Position numbers and translations under genes: made by a program. Shown here one piece after another: positions 13,401 through 23,694 of a stretch of 64,000 nt of DNA. The notes beneath the pieces were generated by a model. That model saw only the letters and a program-made list of their open reading frames with translations. It did not search any database and was not told the DNA's origin. This DNA is from Oreocharis arfaki (taxonomy: Eukaryota > Chordata > Aves > Passeriformes > Paramythiidae), in NCBI GenBank assembly GCA_013398015.1, contig VZRR01010901.1:744857-808856 (forward strand). Direction: 5' to 3'. The first letter of the stretch is position 1. Every line of letters starts with the position of its first letter.

Positions 13401-16400
13401 TAAACTAAAACATGTTCACTTTAAATAACATTAATAAACCGTATTAGCTAGCCAGATCTCCTTGTACTCTCAGACTGCTCTGAAAGTAGTTTGAAGACAA
13501 AATATCTGTTCCCAGGAGCATCACTATGATCTTTTGTCCCATTAAGCTACTTCCAGGTGTTGGACCTTGAAGGATGTGAACCAGGAAAGCCTACACTGCA
13601 CCTAACAGCTAAGACGGATGCTTTATTTGGAGCATACAAAAATACTGTCCTACAAACACTTCACCTCTCCAAAGGATTAGGGTTCATCTCTGTGCTGACA
13701 TCTCCTGTGAACTAACCCCCATCCCTCCAAGGTTAAGAACGCGCTTTACTACCGGTGTTTATAACTTCGGAAAGATACAAGCAGAAGGAAGATCAGGCGT
13801 GAATCACGTTACAATACTGCCACGCTGTGGGCTAAAGGAGGCATTGCGCTGCTCCAACTCTTCTGACAGGAACAAGCAAAGCAGAAGACCACCCACGCTT
13901 ACCCATTTATCAGAAAAAACTGCACTGCTACTCGAAATGAAATGAACTGATCCTAAAGTAACAGCACTCAAAGTGCAACAAAAATATAAGCTTTCCAAGG
14001 TAATAAATTCACTTAATTTTGCCCCTTAAGATCCGTTCAAAGAAGCTGTTCACTACAAAAAACATTATCAGGGAAAACTCCTAGGGCACTGGATAGCCAA
14101 GCCATCGAGTTTCAAAGCAAGTGATAGGCAAATACACTTTATCTCAAAATGAAGACACCAGTCCCACAACTTAGAAGCATCATGAGACAAAATTTCCATG
14201 TAATGGTGTGCCTCCTACATTCACAAAACAGCTGTTACTGCACAGAGCCCAGCTTCAGCTTTCTGTCTAAACTGGCATTATTCAGAACGTTGCAAGCCCA
14301 ACTCAAGGCATTGTGCAACTTAAACACCCTAGCCATTTCTAGGGAAGCGGCAATAAAAGGAGGAAAAACCCACTGATGAGTTTCCAATGAAGCACTTAAA
14401 TCAGATGAAGTCTTGAAATGGAGGAAAATCTGCAGTTCCTAACTTCTGTTTCTATTTATGTTTTTGTGACAAACAATCTCACATTTTACGTTAGGATAAT
14501 CCTAAAGTGTTGTTCACAGGTGGCCACATATGATCAAACATTACCAACTCAGAGAAAAGGATCCAGTTACCATTATACTGTGTGAGAATAACCCTGTCGT
14601 TTTCTGAAATTATGGAAAATACTTTCCACTCCTTTCTATCAATAAAAGACAGTGAATATGGAAGTGGTGCTTCACCTTAATAATAGGTAACAAGCCTAAG
14701 GCAACTAAACAGCAGTACCTCCTCTAGTACAAACAGTTTTCATCACACCTGTCTCTCATAGTGTCCTTCTGGACAAAATGTCCAATAAAATGCTAGATAA
14801 ATCATGCCATGGAAAGGGACCTGGGGGTCCTGGTCACTGGCAAGTTGAATCTGAGTCAGCAGGGCCCTGGCAGCCAGGAGGGCCAACCCTGTCCTGGGGG
14901 GCATCAGGCACAGCATCGCCAGCCGGGCGAGGGAGGGGATTGTCCCCTCTGCTCTACACTGGGGCGGCCTCACCTCCAGTGCTGGGGGCAGTGCTGGGTG
15001 CTACAATATACAAAGGACATAAAGCTATTAGAGGGCCATGAGGATGGTGAAGGGCCTTCAGGGGAAGCCATATGAGGAGCAGCTGAGATCATTTGGTCTG
15101 CTCAGCTTGGAGGAGACTGAAGGGAGACCTTTGCAGTTATGACTTCCTAATGAGGGGAAGAGGAGGGGCAGACACTGATCTCTCTCTAGTGACAGGACCT
15201 GAGGGAATGGCTTGAAGTCGCATCAGGGGAGGTTTAGGTTGGAACCTTAGGAAAAGGTTCTTCACTCAGAGGGTGGTCGGGCACTGGAACAGGCCTCCCA
15301 GAGAAGTGGTCACAGCACTAAGCCTGACAAGAGTTAAACAAGTGTTTGGACAACGCACTTGGGCACATGGTGTGACTCTTGGGGATGGTGCTGTGCAGGG
15401 ACAGGAGCTGGACTCAACGATCCTTGAGGGTCCCTTCCAGCTCGGCTTGTTCTGTGATTCTGTGAAACAATACTATTTTAACCCAACATTACTCCTGGCA
15501 GAGAGCAATATTTTTTACCATGCCACAAATAAACTCAACCTGGAGCTAATTAAAAATATGCTTTGCCCATGTGTTTCATTTGCAGTACAGCATTTTCATG
15601 CCAGTGTGTTTAAAAAGATCTTCAGTGAGTCTTACAATGACAGTTACACAGTCTGTCTTCTATCTGTGTTAACTAATAGGAAAAACACAATTTTACTTAA
15701 AAACAGTAAGCACAGTAAATAAAATGACCACTACCACTCACTTCTGACTGGCAGTTACTAATTGCTTCAGTCACCTTCTTGGCTGACTTATTAAGACGCT
15801 GCGCTAGGTTCAGAGCTCAGGATACAGATCAGCTCCTAGGAACAACCTGGCAAATTACCTAATTATGAGCAAGAGCATATACTTTAAGGATTACTCGTCG
15901 CAGGGCAATTGATGGAGCCCTTGACAAAGCTACAAAGATTCTGCAGTTTCAATTTTTTGTTCCCAAGTGTTAATTTTATAGGTAAAAGGTAGGACTGCTA
16001 ATAGTACACTCAGTTCAAGAAGTAACCAGTATATGCCATCAGTCAGCAGCATGTGCCCTTAATAGAATAATCCGAAGTAACCATTTTTTGAAAGGTGAAA
16101 GCCTTCCATAATGAACTCTGCATTCTGTGCAGCTTTCTTGAAGCTATCTTCCCCCAGACATTTTAGGCAACAGAGATCTGGAAGAAATACTGTGCTTTAG
16201 GGAAATGGATGCCTGAATTTCCTTAGAAACTAATAAAAAATCTTCAGATTCCTGCACGGAATCATTAATTTCACCACCATATTCTGCCTTTCCCTCGTGA
16301 AGCAGAAGTTTGGCTTTTGCCTTAGGTCTTGAAAGCATCAAACTGCTCCAAGCCTCACCCAGTAACCCAAACCAAACAACGTTATGATAAAGGCCAGCGC

Positions 16401-19400
16401 CAACACGTGAGTGAGTGTGCAGCTGAGGTACCCTCTCCATCCTTGTACAACAACCACATCATGCAAAACTCAAGTATGAAAGACTAATGTGACCTGCTAA
16501 ACCCACTGGGAAGATCATTATGTAATCTTTAATCTCATGTAGAGTGAGGTAAACCCTTCTACTTCATCGTAAGACAAGCAGAACAGCCTCTAGTTGTTCT
16601 AGAATGAAGTGTATTTATTTCTAAAGACATATTCAAATTGATGTGGACAAATTAAAAGGATGCTTTAAAGGAACTCCTTTTTAGGAATTGCACCCTAGAG
16701 AGATTTATACTTACGTTCGCTTTTGATTTCCCAGCTGACTCCAAACTTCAACTACAAAACCATCAAAATTTTCATTCTAAATAAAGAGAATTGGCAACAA
16801 TACACAATCAATGACCATGCGGTTATTTTTCTTGTACTATTACAGATTAAACATGCTTTGTATTCTTATACCAGCTTTATCTTTAACACAACATTTCATG
16901 GAGAAGTCCAAGAGAAGCTTAAATAATTTAACAAACATGCAAAAGTTGAAAATCTGTATTATTTATCCATGATGCCTACCCTTACAGAATAAACCAATAT
17001 TGCATTAGGATAATTCAGACACTAGTGAAAGACAGTTGTTAAGCAAATAATTTGACACCCTTTTACTTGTATATTGGGGAAAAAAACCTCATTATCTCTT
17101 GTGCCTAAAGATGTAAATGCCATTTCGGCATAGACATGATTCCAAATATCTCCCACAATTAGTCTCTCTTCTGATAATATATTCTTAGCATGATCAAGGA
17201 TACTGTTGTATTTGAGTTGACCTCCTTAAGGGGTCAACTGCTACCGAGGACCTAAAATTGATGTATCAGTTAGAAATTTTTAAAAATTACTCAGTTTAAC
17301 TACATCCAAATTCCTCTAGAGCACTGTAAGATTTCTTTATGTCATGTAGCAAGTAAGAACTCTTGTTCTGACAATAATTAAGCAGGCTGCCACGAATCAA
17401 CCACTAACGCTGAATGTCTTTTGGGTGCAACTTTTCTAGTCCCACACATGCATAGCTCTAAAGCCATTAGGTAAGGAGTTGGCCAGAAACCTCAGAAAAA
17501 TTCCTCTTCTCCTCTCCCCAAGTCTCTTAACATTTTGAAGAAACTGGTTGATCAGACCTGAGCAAAACTGTTCAGTAACACATATCCATTGAGTTATTCT
17601 TGGTATTAAAAGTGGCTCCTTAGCTCTACTTCACTGAGCCCGAATGTATTCCTGTACAGAAAACAGCACTCATTGCACCCATGACCCTTTTTCTGCCTAT
17701 CAGAAAATACCACTTAGCAGTTTAGCCACTGCTCAATAATTATATTTTTAATAGAAACGTAAAAGAAATTTAAAGCAGGCAAAAGTCATGAGTGCAGCTG
17801 CCAATGACAAGGTGATGTGGATCGGACTGATGTAGTGTCACATTAGACTTGCAGTCACCTGCACTAAAGTGTTGCTACACTTCATATTCACAGGAATTGG
17901 ACACATACTAAGACACACTGTTAAGAATCCTGACTCATTATTGTTTTGAGCAAATTTTATTTTGTGGAATACAACATCACTAGAAATGAGAAAACACCTA
18001 TTACAAAAGGAATCAAGTATCATCTCACACTATTTTATAAGCATCATAAATAGCTTTTTTACCTTGGCTAGCAGAACCATGTTCTTGGAAAGCTCCTCTA
18101 TCTCATCTTCACTGTCAAAAACACTCTCAAAGTCTTGGTAAGTCCAGCCATCAAACAAAATTCGAGGCACTATCAGGTAAAGTTGTCAAACAGTAGTGAA
18201 AATTAAGAATTTATTATCTACACTGGAATGTTTCTGCAGAAACAGAATACAGCAGATACAAGCAGAGGTGCCACTAAAAATCATATCCCATGACTGAGAT
18301 CATTGCTTTTTCACTCTGACCAACTTCAGCAGCATAGATAAATTGGCACTGTAGAAAATTCTTCTTCATTTTAGGTTTAGTTAGTGGTCAGTACTGACAG
18401 AAGTTTTAAGAGAAGATACCTTCATGTGATTGAATGATCTTAACTGAACTACCACTTAGCATGTCAAGTAGAGTCTTAGAATAGCAACAACAAAAGACAG
18501 CAATCTTTAAGTTGTGTATCTCTTCTACCCCAATAACGAGGTAGAAAAGTTCACCTCAAACTCTGATTTACTCCATACACAGCCCTATATTACTTCACTC
18601 CTCTATTCTACTCGAGGACCTAAGACAAATTTTTACTTTTGGAAAGGAAGGGCACTTGAGCTTGTGTAATTTTTTTTCTAAAAACACAAAACATGAAAAA
18701 CATAGACAGGAAAACTGCTGTTGGAACAGCTGACAATCATGCCCACAGGAAAAGCCAACAAATTTTATGGAGCTATGTCTAAGCCCTTTCTAACTACCAA
18801 GGTTGTAAAAGAGTGTTCTAGAAGAGTATAAAGAGATTTCAAAGGCTTTATCCTCTGGTAGCTGAAGTACGTTAAAATATCTGACTGAGCATCCAATTTT
18901 TCTAATGCATTTCAAATTTCATACTCTCTTCTGAATCAAGAAGCATTTCACAGTTCCACAGAATTCTTGCTGCAGACAAATGTAAGAAGTCTAGCACAGT
19001 AGAATCTCTACAGCAATGTTTGACATTTTCCCTAAAGACACACGCTATAGCACATCCCACGAGTTCCCAACTTCAAGGGGAGAAGAGACAAAGCAGGACT
19101 TTTCTACTATCATGCAAGAAAGTCTGACTGACTGACTCAGATTTGGATTTATTTTACTTTTTAACTACACAGAAACCCAAGCAACAAGTTTGAAGAGTTC
19201 TTTCCCCAGGGAGGCATACAGTGTTATATACTAGTATCTTATATCTATCCCCCTCCAGGGAGGGCACTGTAACCCAGGATTTATTCAGAGAAAAGAAGCT
19301 GAGGAAAAACATTAAGGCATCAAGAGGGTCAACGCTCCAGTTACTTAACTATCTATAGTTAACTGCTTTAATTTTTCTTCTCAGGCATCTTCCTTCATAC

Positions 19401-22400
19401 AACTCTGCTAAGGTAATCTCCCTTCCTCCCATACAGACCTGGAAGAAAACCTTTCTTTCCTCTCCTAGCAGCTAAAGAAGATAAAAAGCAAGAAAACAAA
19501 CATAAACCAGAGGCTCACCTATTTTGATGTTTTTGGAGGTTTTTCTGACATCTTTCATCCAGCCTGTCAAACAGTATCAAGTAAGACAGCTGATAAAATA
19601 TAAATAATGTTGACCATGACAACATATTTTCAAGCATTCTTCAAATGACGTAGCATAGTTTCATTATACATATCCTCCTGCCACAGACTACCAGTTCGTA
19701 ATCGACACAGACAAAACATCCTGCGATGCACAGAATCTGAAGCCATTAACCTGCACCACGGCATAGCCAGCATTCACTACAGTCTTACAACAGTCCCCAC
19801 CCAGCCCCTCCCTGCTTAGCTCTGCCTCACTGTGGAAACTGCCCTAGTGCCTACTCAGAACAACACTTCTGCAGCCACCAGGCATCACCTGCTTAGCTCT
19901 GCCTCACTGTGGAAACTGCCCTAGTGCCTACTCAGAACAACACTTCTGCAGCCACCAGGCATCACCTGCTTAGCTCTGCCTCACTGTGGAAACTGCCCTA
20001 GTGCCTACTCAGAACAACACTTCTGCAGCCACCAGGCATCACCTGGGAGGAATGCTCGATTTTTTCAGATGGTCCTTTAAAGTGTCCCATCCATTCCTCT
20101 TGGCAGCCATTGCTCTAGGATGAATTTGTTAGTAGGCACTAACATGATAAGAACTACAGCTTTTTCAAATGAAATTCCACATTCAATCAACTTCAAAACC
20201 ATGAACTAGTATATACTAGCTAAAATTTAAACTTGCTGCTGCTTTCCTAACAATGAAGGGAAAAAATTCTCCTCAAAATAAATTTATCTTCTCTTTCTAA
20301 AACAAATTCACCTGGAGTTTTTTGCAAAGAAAAAAACCCTAAAACCCACAACAGGCAAAAAACTGCACAGTGCAACACCAAAAGACTATTTTTCCCTGTA
20401 CAGGATCTTTGCCCATTCCTTTTTTTAAGAGGGGCTTTGTGGACAGCATGGTAGAAAAACCAATCTTCCTACTTATATTTTTTGACAAATAAACTATGTA
20501 CACATGTGGAAGCAGGTGGGGATAGAAGGAAGTTCACTCTGAAGAAAAACCCCAAAAAATTGAATGGATGAAAGTACTTCACCATGAGGCAGAGCCAGCA
20601 AAGTACCTAGCCACCTCGTATGCCAAAGCCACCTAGTACGCCAAAGCTACCTCGTCTGCAAAAATATTGCAATTCATATTCGAAGAAAAAGAAAATAACA
20701 CCTTGATCAGCATCATGGAGCCCAGTGAACTGGAACCTTTCCTTCCCTCTCCTTTTCACTTGTAACCAAACCGGTGAGATTAGCGTAAATTTGTTTCCAA
20801 ATATTTTAGCGATGTCATAGCCATGGTTGTTCCACTTGAAAAACAAAGGAGAGGAAAAAAGTGAGAGACTCAGAAGAAGCAAGATATACAGTTCACTTTA
20901 CGTTTGACCAATACAAAATCTTCAACATAAATGTAATTATCTGCTAGATCCCTATTTGTTTATTTGAGGAAACCTTCTGGGATATTGCTTTCATTTAAAT
21001 AAGAAAGTACCCCGGAAACTCTGAGAGCCATATGAAAGGCAATCTTCAAATTGTGCTAATTCACCTGAACTACAGGAACTTGCTTGTAGACTCCAATATA
21101 GTTTCGAATTTACAGACTCTGAATTTATGTTCAAGAGAACTTGAGAAAGGTGGAAATCTACAGGGCACCTATTTGTCTTTTAAGCAGCATAAGACTAAAA
21201 CAAGTGAAAAGTATCCTCTAAAAAAAAAGGATGAAACCTTTATCATTCAAGAAAGAATGCTTTGAAGCAGACAGGATAGCAAAAGACATCAGTTTGACAG
21301 CAGCATACAATTGGTACTGTTGATTTAGCAGGTTTAAGTTGCAGCCCTCCTGTTCTGACTTCACTGCAACTTCACCTGGCTCACCACTGACAGGAGAATA
21401 CTATCATACCTCTTACAACCAGTGTTAAAGAAGCTTCCCTGTCTGACCATCCAGGAGCCACTGTGGCAGTCACATTCCCACCACTCCAAAGTTTCACTGC
21501 TGGAAACAAGGCCCCTTCAGAGTGGGTGGATCCAGTGACCCCACGGGCGCCCCTCTTGGCTCCCTGCACACCCCACACTCACACAGTCAGACAGGGTTTC
21601 CTCACCAGCTCAGCCCTGGGTTTCCCACAGCAGAGTCTCAGATGTCTGGATCCTTAAAGCAATTTAATCATGGTGCAGCAATACAGAAACAGCCCAAGCT
21701 GGTGCCTCTAGGGATGGACCCTCAACAAAGGAGTCCCTGGGCTTTTATACCTTCACAGTCTGTTCCCAAAACAGTCTGGGGTCTTCCTGCCGAGTCCTTG
21801 GCTCCTGCTGTGTCCAAGCCCCCAGTTACCCGGCCAGTGCCACAGGTCCCTGTGCACCTGCTGTGCAAAGGGTCAGCACCAGGTCATGGTCCCTTTCCTG
21901 GGGCTCTCACCATGTCCCCCACCCAGGGCACAACCTGCAGCTCCCACTGCAGCTGCACACCCAGCTACCTCCTCTCAGTGTATTGTTCAACACCAGGGAG
22001 AAGAAACACAATATGACCTAGACATCCTCCAAGAGACAGACGGGAGAACAACGGCTTGAACCCCAAGCCAGGTATCAAATACTCCTCTGGCTATTTGACT
22101 GTATTTGACCAGCAGCTCCCATTACTATTAAAATACTTTTAAAGCAGGGATGCAGGCTTGCAGGTTAGCACAGTCTGCTGCATATTCATTCAATGCACAA
22201 ATTTTATTTACTGTATTAACTTACAGGAGTAATATATCCCAGAACATCTCCTGAGAAATGTCTTTCCTTCATCTTCTTGGAGCAATAACTTTTATGTTCC
22301 AGTATAATATCCTTTGCTTTTGGATCCACAACTACCAATCCCCGGTCCTGTACATTTTTATCAGAATGCAGCTTCTGTGGTGAGAAGACAGTTATTAGAA

Positions 22401-23662
22401 CCAGTTATATGAAACAGCCACTTTCAATGGCAACAGACTTTAAAAACAACAACAAAACAAATAACTTCATTAAACTCTGAGCACTCCTTTTAAATGATGC
22501 AGAGCACTTTGATTCAAAACTGAAACACAGAAGTACTCAGAAATGATTTGTCATCATCAGTACACTTACTTTGTTGGGAAGGTAAAACGCATATAAACAA
22601 AAAACAAAACCCAAGACATTTTAAGAGTAAAGAACATCATTAACGACAGCTGATGGTGTTCTGCTTTCTAATAAATTCTTTCATGTTGCCCCCAAAGCAA
22701 TAAAAAGGGGTCAGGAGTTCTTAACCAAGAATCTGAAGACAACTTTTAAACTGGATATATTTTAGTCTGAGAATGCTGCATTGTGGTTACTGAAGGTCAA
22801 GATTTTAAACACTCTTCTTTATGGAAGATGCTTCAACTGAACCAGCAGATAAAACAAGAATGAGAAGACCTAACAAGGTGTGCATGGTGAGTATGCAGAA
22901 GCCATCTATTGATTCAGTGTAAGGACTTTAGGGATATGGTCTGCCTTAACACCTTGTATTAATCTCACTACCTGCAGACAAGATTTGCTTCCTGGTAGAT
23001 GGTGAGCAAGTAATACAAACAACGATAGACATATATTCACAATGACAGGAAACAACAACATGCTCAGCAAGTGAAGAGAGACTTCAGCAGGCTGGCTCTG
23101 CTTGCTCTGATTATTGTGGGACTCTGAATCATTTCTGCCTGCGAAATAACTAGTGCTTGGAAGGCTCTTCAAACTCTTTCATCAGGATACAGCCTTCCCA
23201 TTGGCAAGGCTCCATTCCACCAGTAAATGACCTAGAGCTCTTGGCCCAAATTACTGTTCCCCACCCTGCTTTCCAAAGGGATGGAAGTGTGTTCCCTGAG
23301 GGGACAAAAACTTCCTGCTTCTGCAGCTTTCATGGAGGATAAAGCTCCAGAAGTCTACATCGTAAGTTTCAATAAGTGAACCATTTGTGACACATAGCAA
23401 AGCTGAAGGACAGTTTCAAGTTTTATCTGTGAGCGTAAGCTTAGCGGAAATGCATTAATACTGTTTTCACAGAGGTAGAGGCCATTTACCAAAGTTCAAT
23501 TAATTCACTGCACATGCTAGATAAGACAAGAATTTCAGTTATTTGCCTTACCTTTTCCTCCAGTTTTTTCGTAGCACCTTTCTTCGCATCTGTTTTTGAC
23601 AGGGTACCTTCAGCTATCCAGCAAATCATGGTAAGAGAAAGTGAAGCACACAGAAACCTCAT
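7374..23662 (-). CDS. CHID1: CHID1, chitinase domain-containing protein 1 (5' 233 codons, 7 coding exons)
   Basis: Coding exons, in transcript order, are 23662-23552, 22374-22225, 20834-20702, 19563-19519, 18169-18063, 16776-16715 and 7466-7374. They total 701 nt and splice in frame at GT-AG junctions. The product is a chitinase-like (GH18 fold) lectin known as SI-CLP, which in mammals is sorted to late endosomes/lysosomes or secreted and binds stabilin-1. A signal peptide (about residues 1-20, hydrophobic core LCASLSLTMICW) is followed by TLSKTDAKK, which resembles the human start. Further family matches are QDRGLVVVDPKAKDI, SGDVLGYITP, SPVWLQVKRRGKERF, DSEDEIEELSK, FDGFVVEVW and LILVIPPAV. 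The start at 23662 is chosen because it gives the same distance to the TLSK motif as I recall in human CHID1; an upstream in-frame ATG at 23677 is possible. The human protein is about 393 residues, so roughly 40% lies beyond position 1. The classical GH18 catalytic Glu is not at its usual place (see findings). Confidence 0.96.
7467..16714 (-). other. CHID1: CHID1 intron between the sixth and seventh coding exons (9.2 kb)
   Basis: Mostly AT-rich unique sequence with a CR1 3' end at 14805-15464. Reading frames of up to about 149 codons occur but have no recognised similarity, and one overlaps the CR1 tail. No exon-like blocks of CHID1 were seen. Confidence 0.75.
14805..15464 (+). mobile_element. 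CR1 LINE 3' end
   Basis: About 660 bases with a 5'-truncated CR1 layout: GGAAAGGGACCTGGGGGTCC, then AGCATCGCCAGCCGGGCGAG, then GAGGAGCAGCTGAGATCATT, then the CTCAGAGGGTGGTCGGGCAC and GGAACAGGCCTCCCAGAGAA blocks, then GGTCCCTTCCAGCTCGGCTT. It ends in TCTGTGATTCTGTG, the typical CR1 terminus. It is plus-oriented, hence antisense to CHID1. Its text is better preserved than that of the other CR1 pieces here, suggesting a relatively younger insertion. Confidence 0.92.
16715..16776 (-). CDS. CHID1: CHID1 sixth coding exon (GH18 active-site strand)
   Basis: 62 nt, codons 183-202 plus two bases, between acceptor TTATTTAG and donor GTAAGT. It encodes NENFDGFVVEVWSQLGNQKR. FDGFVVEVW is the counterpart of the GH18 DGxDxDxE strand, but the catalytic Glu position holds Trp194 when aligned without gaps. 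Confidence 0.94.
16777..18062 (-). other. CHID1: CHID1 intron between the fifth and sixth coding exons
   Basis: About 1.3 kb of AT-rich DNA. A near-palindrome lies at 17215-17239. Nothing else is recognised. Confidence 0.8.
17215..17239. repeat. Short near-palindrome
   Basis: Arms AGTTGACC (17215-17222) and GGTCAACT (17232-17239) are perfect reverse complements around TCCTTAAGG, which itself contains the palindrome CCTTAAGG. Only one base (T at 17223) breaks the 25-base symmetry. It is intronic and of unknown role. Confidence 0.85.
18063..18169 (-). CDS. CHID1: CHID1 fifth coding exon
   Basis: 107 nt, codons 147-182, between acceptor CTGATAG and donor GTAAAA. It encodes VPRILFDGWTYQDF followed by the acidic DSEDEIEELSK stretch, which is nearly identical to mammalian CHID1. 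The exon ends on a complete codon. Confidence 0.94.
18170..19518 (-). other. CHID1: CHID1 intron between the fourth and fifth coding exons
   Basis: About 1.35 kb of AT-rich sequence with no feature recognised. Confidence 0.8.
19519..19563 (-). CDS. CHID1: CHID1 fourth coding exon (45 nt)
   Basis: A 45-nt exon between TTGACAG and GTGAGC. With the split glycine codon it encodes GWMKDVRKTSKNIKI, matching the human GWMRAVRKHAKGLHI segment in length and pattern. It is too short to find by reading-frame length; reading frame and family similarity identify it. Confidence 0.92.
19811..20045. repeat. Perfect 77-base tandem repeat, three copies
   Basis: The unit beginning CCTGCTTAGCTCTGCCTCAC and ending CAGCCACCAGGCATCA starts at 19811, 19888 and 19965. 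By eye the three copies are identical, and the array ends after the first bases of a fourth unit (20042-20045). Lack of divergence points to recent expansion, or to an assembly effect. Confidence 0.95.
20611..20664. repeat. Degenerate 18-base tandem repeat, three copies
   Basis: Units CCACCTCGTATGCCAAAG (20611-20628), CCACCTAGTACGCCAAAG (20629-20646) and CTACCTCGTCTGCAAAAA (20647-20664). On the CHID1 strand this lies about 38 bases past the weak GTGTTA donor of the third coding exon. Confidence 0.9.
20702..20834 (-). CDS. CHID1: CHID1 third coding exon
   Basis: 133 nt, codons 88-131 plus one base. It encodes WNNHGYDIAKIFGNKF and ISPVWLQVKRRGKERF, a strongly conserved barrel segment. The acceptor is pyrimidine-rich and ends TTTTTCAAG. 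The donor is CAAG followed by GTGTTA, which departs from consensus at +3 to +6. Confidence 0.94.
20835..22224 (-). other. CHID1: CHID1 intron between the second and third coding exons
   Basis: A 1.4-kb intron largely occupied by a 570-base solo LTR at 21423-21992. The remaining sequence is AT-rich with no recognised feature. Confidence 0.85.
21423..21992 (-). mobile_element. Solo LTR of an endogenous retrovirus
   Basis: The 570-base block is bounded by TGTT at one end and AACA at the other (TG...CA on either strand) and flanked by an identical CCAG on each side (21419-21422 and 21993-21996), a 4-base target duplication. Read on the minus strand it carries a TATA motif GGTATAAAAGCC (21751-21740) and, about 80 bases on, a polyadenylation signal ATTAAA (21668-21663), giving a U3-R-U5 layout. 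No retroviral coding region adjoins it, so it is probably a recombined solo LTR. A 4-base duplication fits gammaretrovirus-like (ERV1-type) integration; family assignment is inference. It lies in the same orientation as CHID1. Confidence 0.85.
22225..22374 (-). CDS. CHID1: CHID1 second coding exon
   Basis: Fifty whole codons (38-87) between acceptor CCACAG and donor GTAAGT. The translation contains VQDRGLVVVDPKAKDIILEH and HFSGDVLGYITP, both close to mammalian CHID1 and leading into the first strand of the GH18 barrel. The acceptor is a CAG-AAG tandem, so Lys38 may be optional. Confidence 0.95.
22372..22377 (-). promoter_or_regulatory. CHID1: NAGNAG tandem splice acceptor at CHID1 second coding exon
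   Basis: On the minus strand the acceptor reads CCACAGAAGCTG. The first AG starts the exon at 22374 with Lys38; the second would start it at 22371 and drop that lysine. The frame is kept either way. Confidence 0.75.
22375..23551 (-). other. CHID1: CHID1 intron between the first and second coding exons
   Basis: A 1.2-kb intron of ordinary AT-rich sequence with no feature recognised beyond the splice sites. Confidence 0.8.
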
Positions 23663-23694
23663 GGTGTTTTTTCCCATGCCAAGTTTCTCTTCTC
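23552..23694 (-). CDS. CHID1: CHID1 first coding exon (signal peptide)
   Basis: Acceptor TTTTCAG ends at 23695 and the donor GTAAGG starts at 23551. Positions 23694-23663 are 5' untranslated and codons 1-37 run from ATG at 23662. The residues read as a secretion signal followed by a lysine-rich stretch (SKTDAKKGATKKLEEK). An in-frame ATG five codons upstream would add MGKNT, making a less typical signal peptide N-terminus. Confidence 0.93.

Larger units (their letters stand above)
19564..20701 (-). other. CHID1: CHID1 intron between the third and fourth coding exons
   Basis: A 1.1-kb intron whose notable content is a triplicated 77-base unit (19811-20045) and three degenerate 18-base units (20611-20664) just downstream of the third coding exon's donor. 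Confidence 0.85.

Noticed and set aside
15273..15722. A plus-strand open frame of 149 codons
   Set aside because: The first part is the CR1 3' end and the rest is intron; no protein family is matched.
21522..22016. A plus-strand open frame of 164 codons rich in proline and serine
   Set aside because: It is the antisense of the solo LTR (TATA and polyadenylation signals on the minus strand), so it is not a gene.
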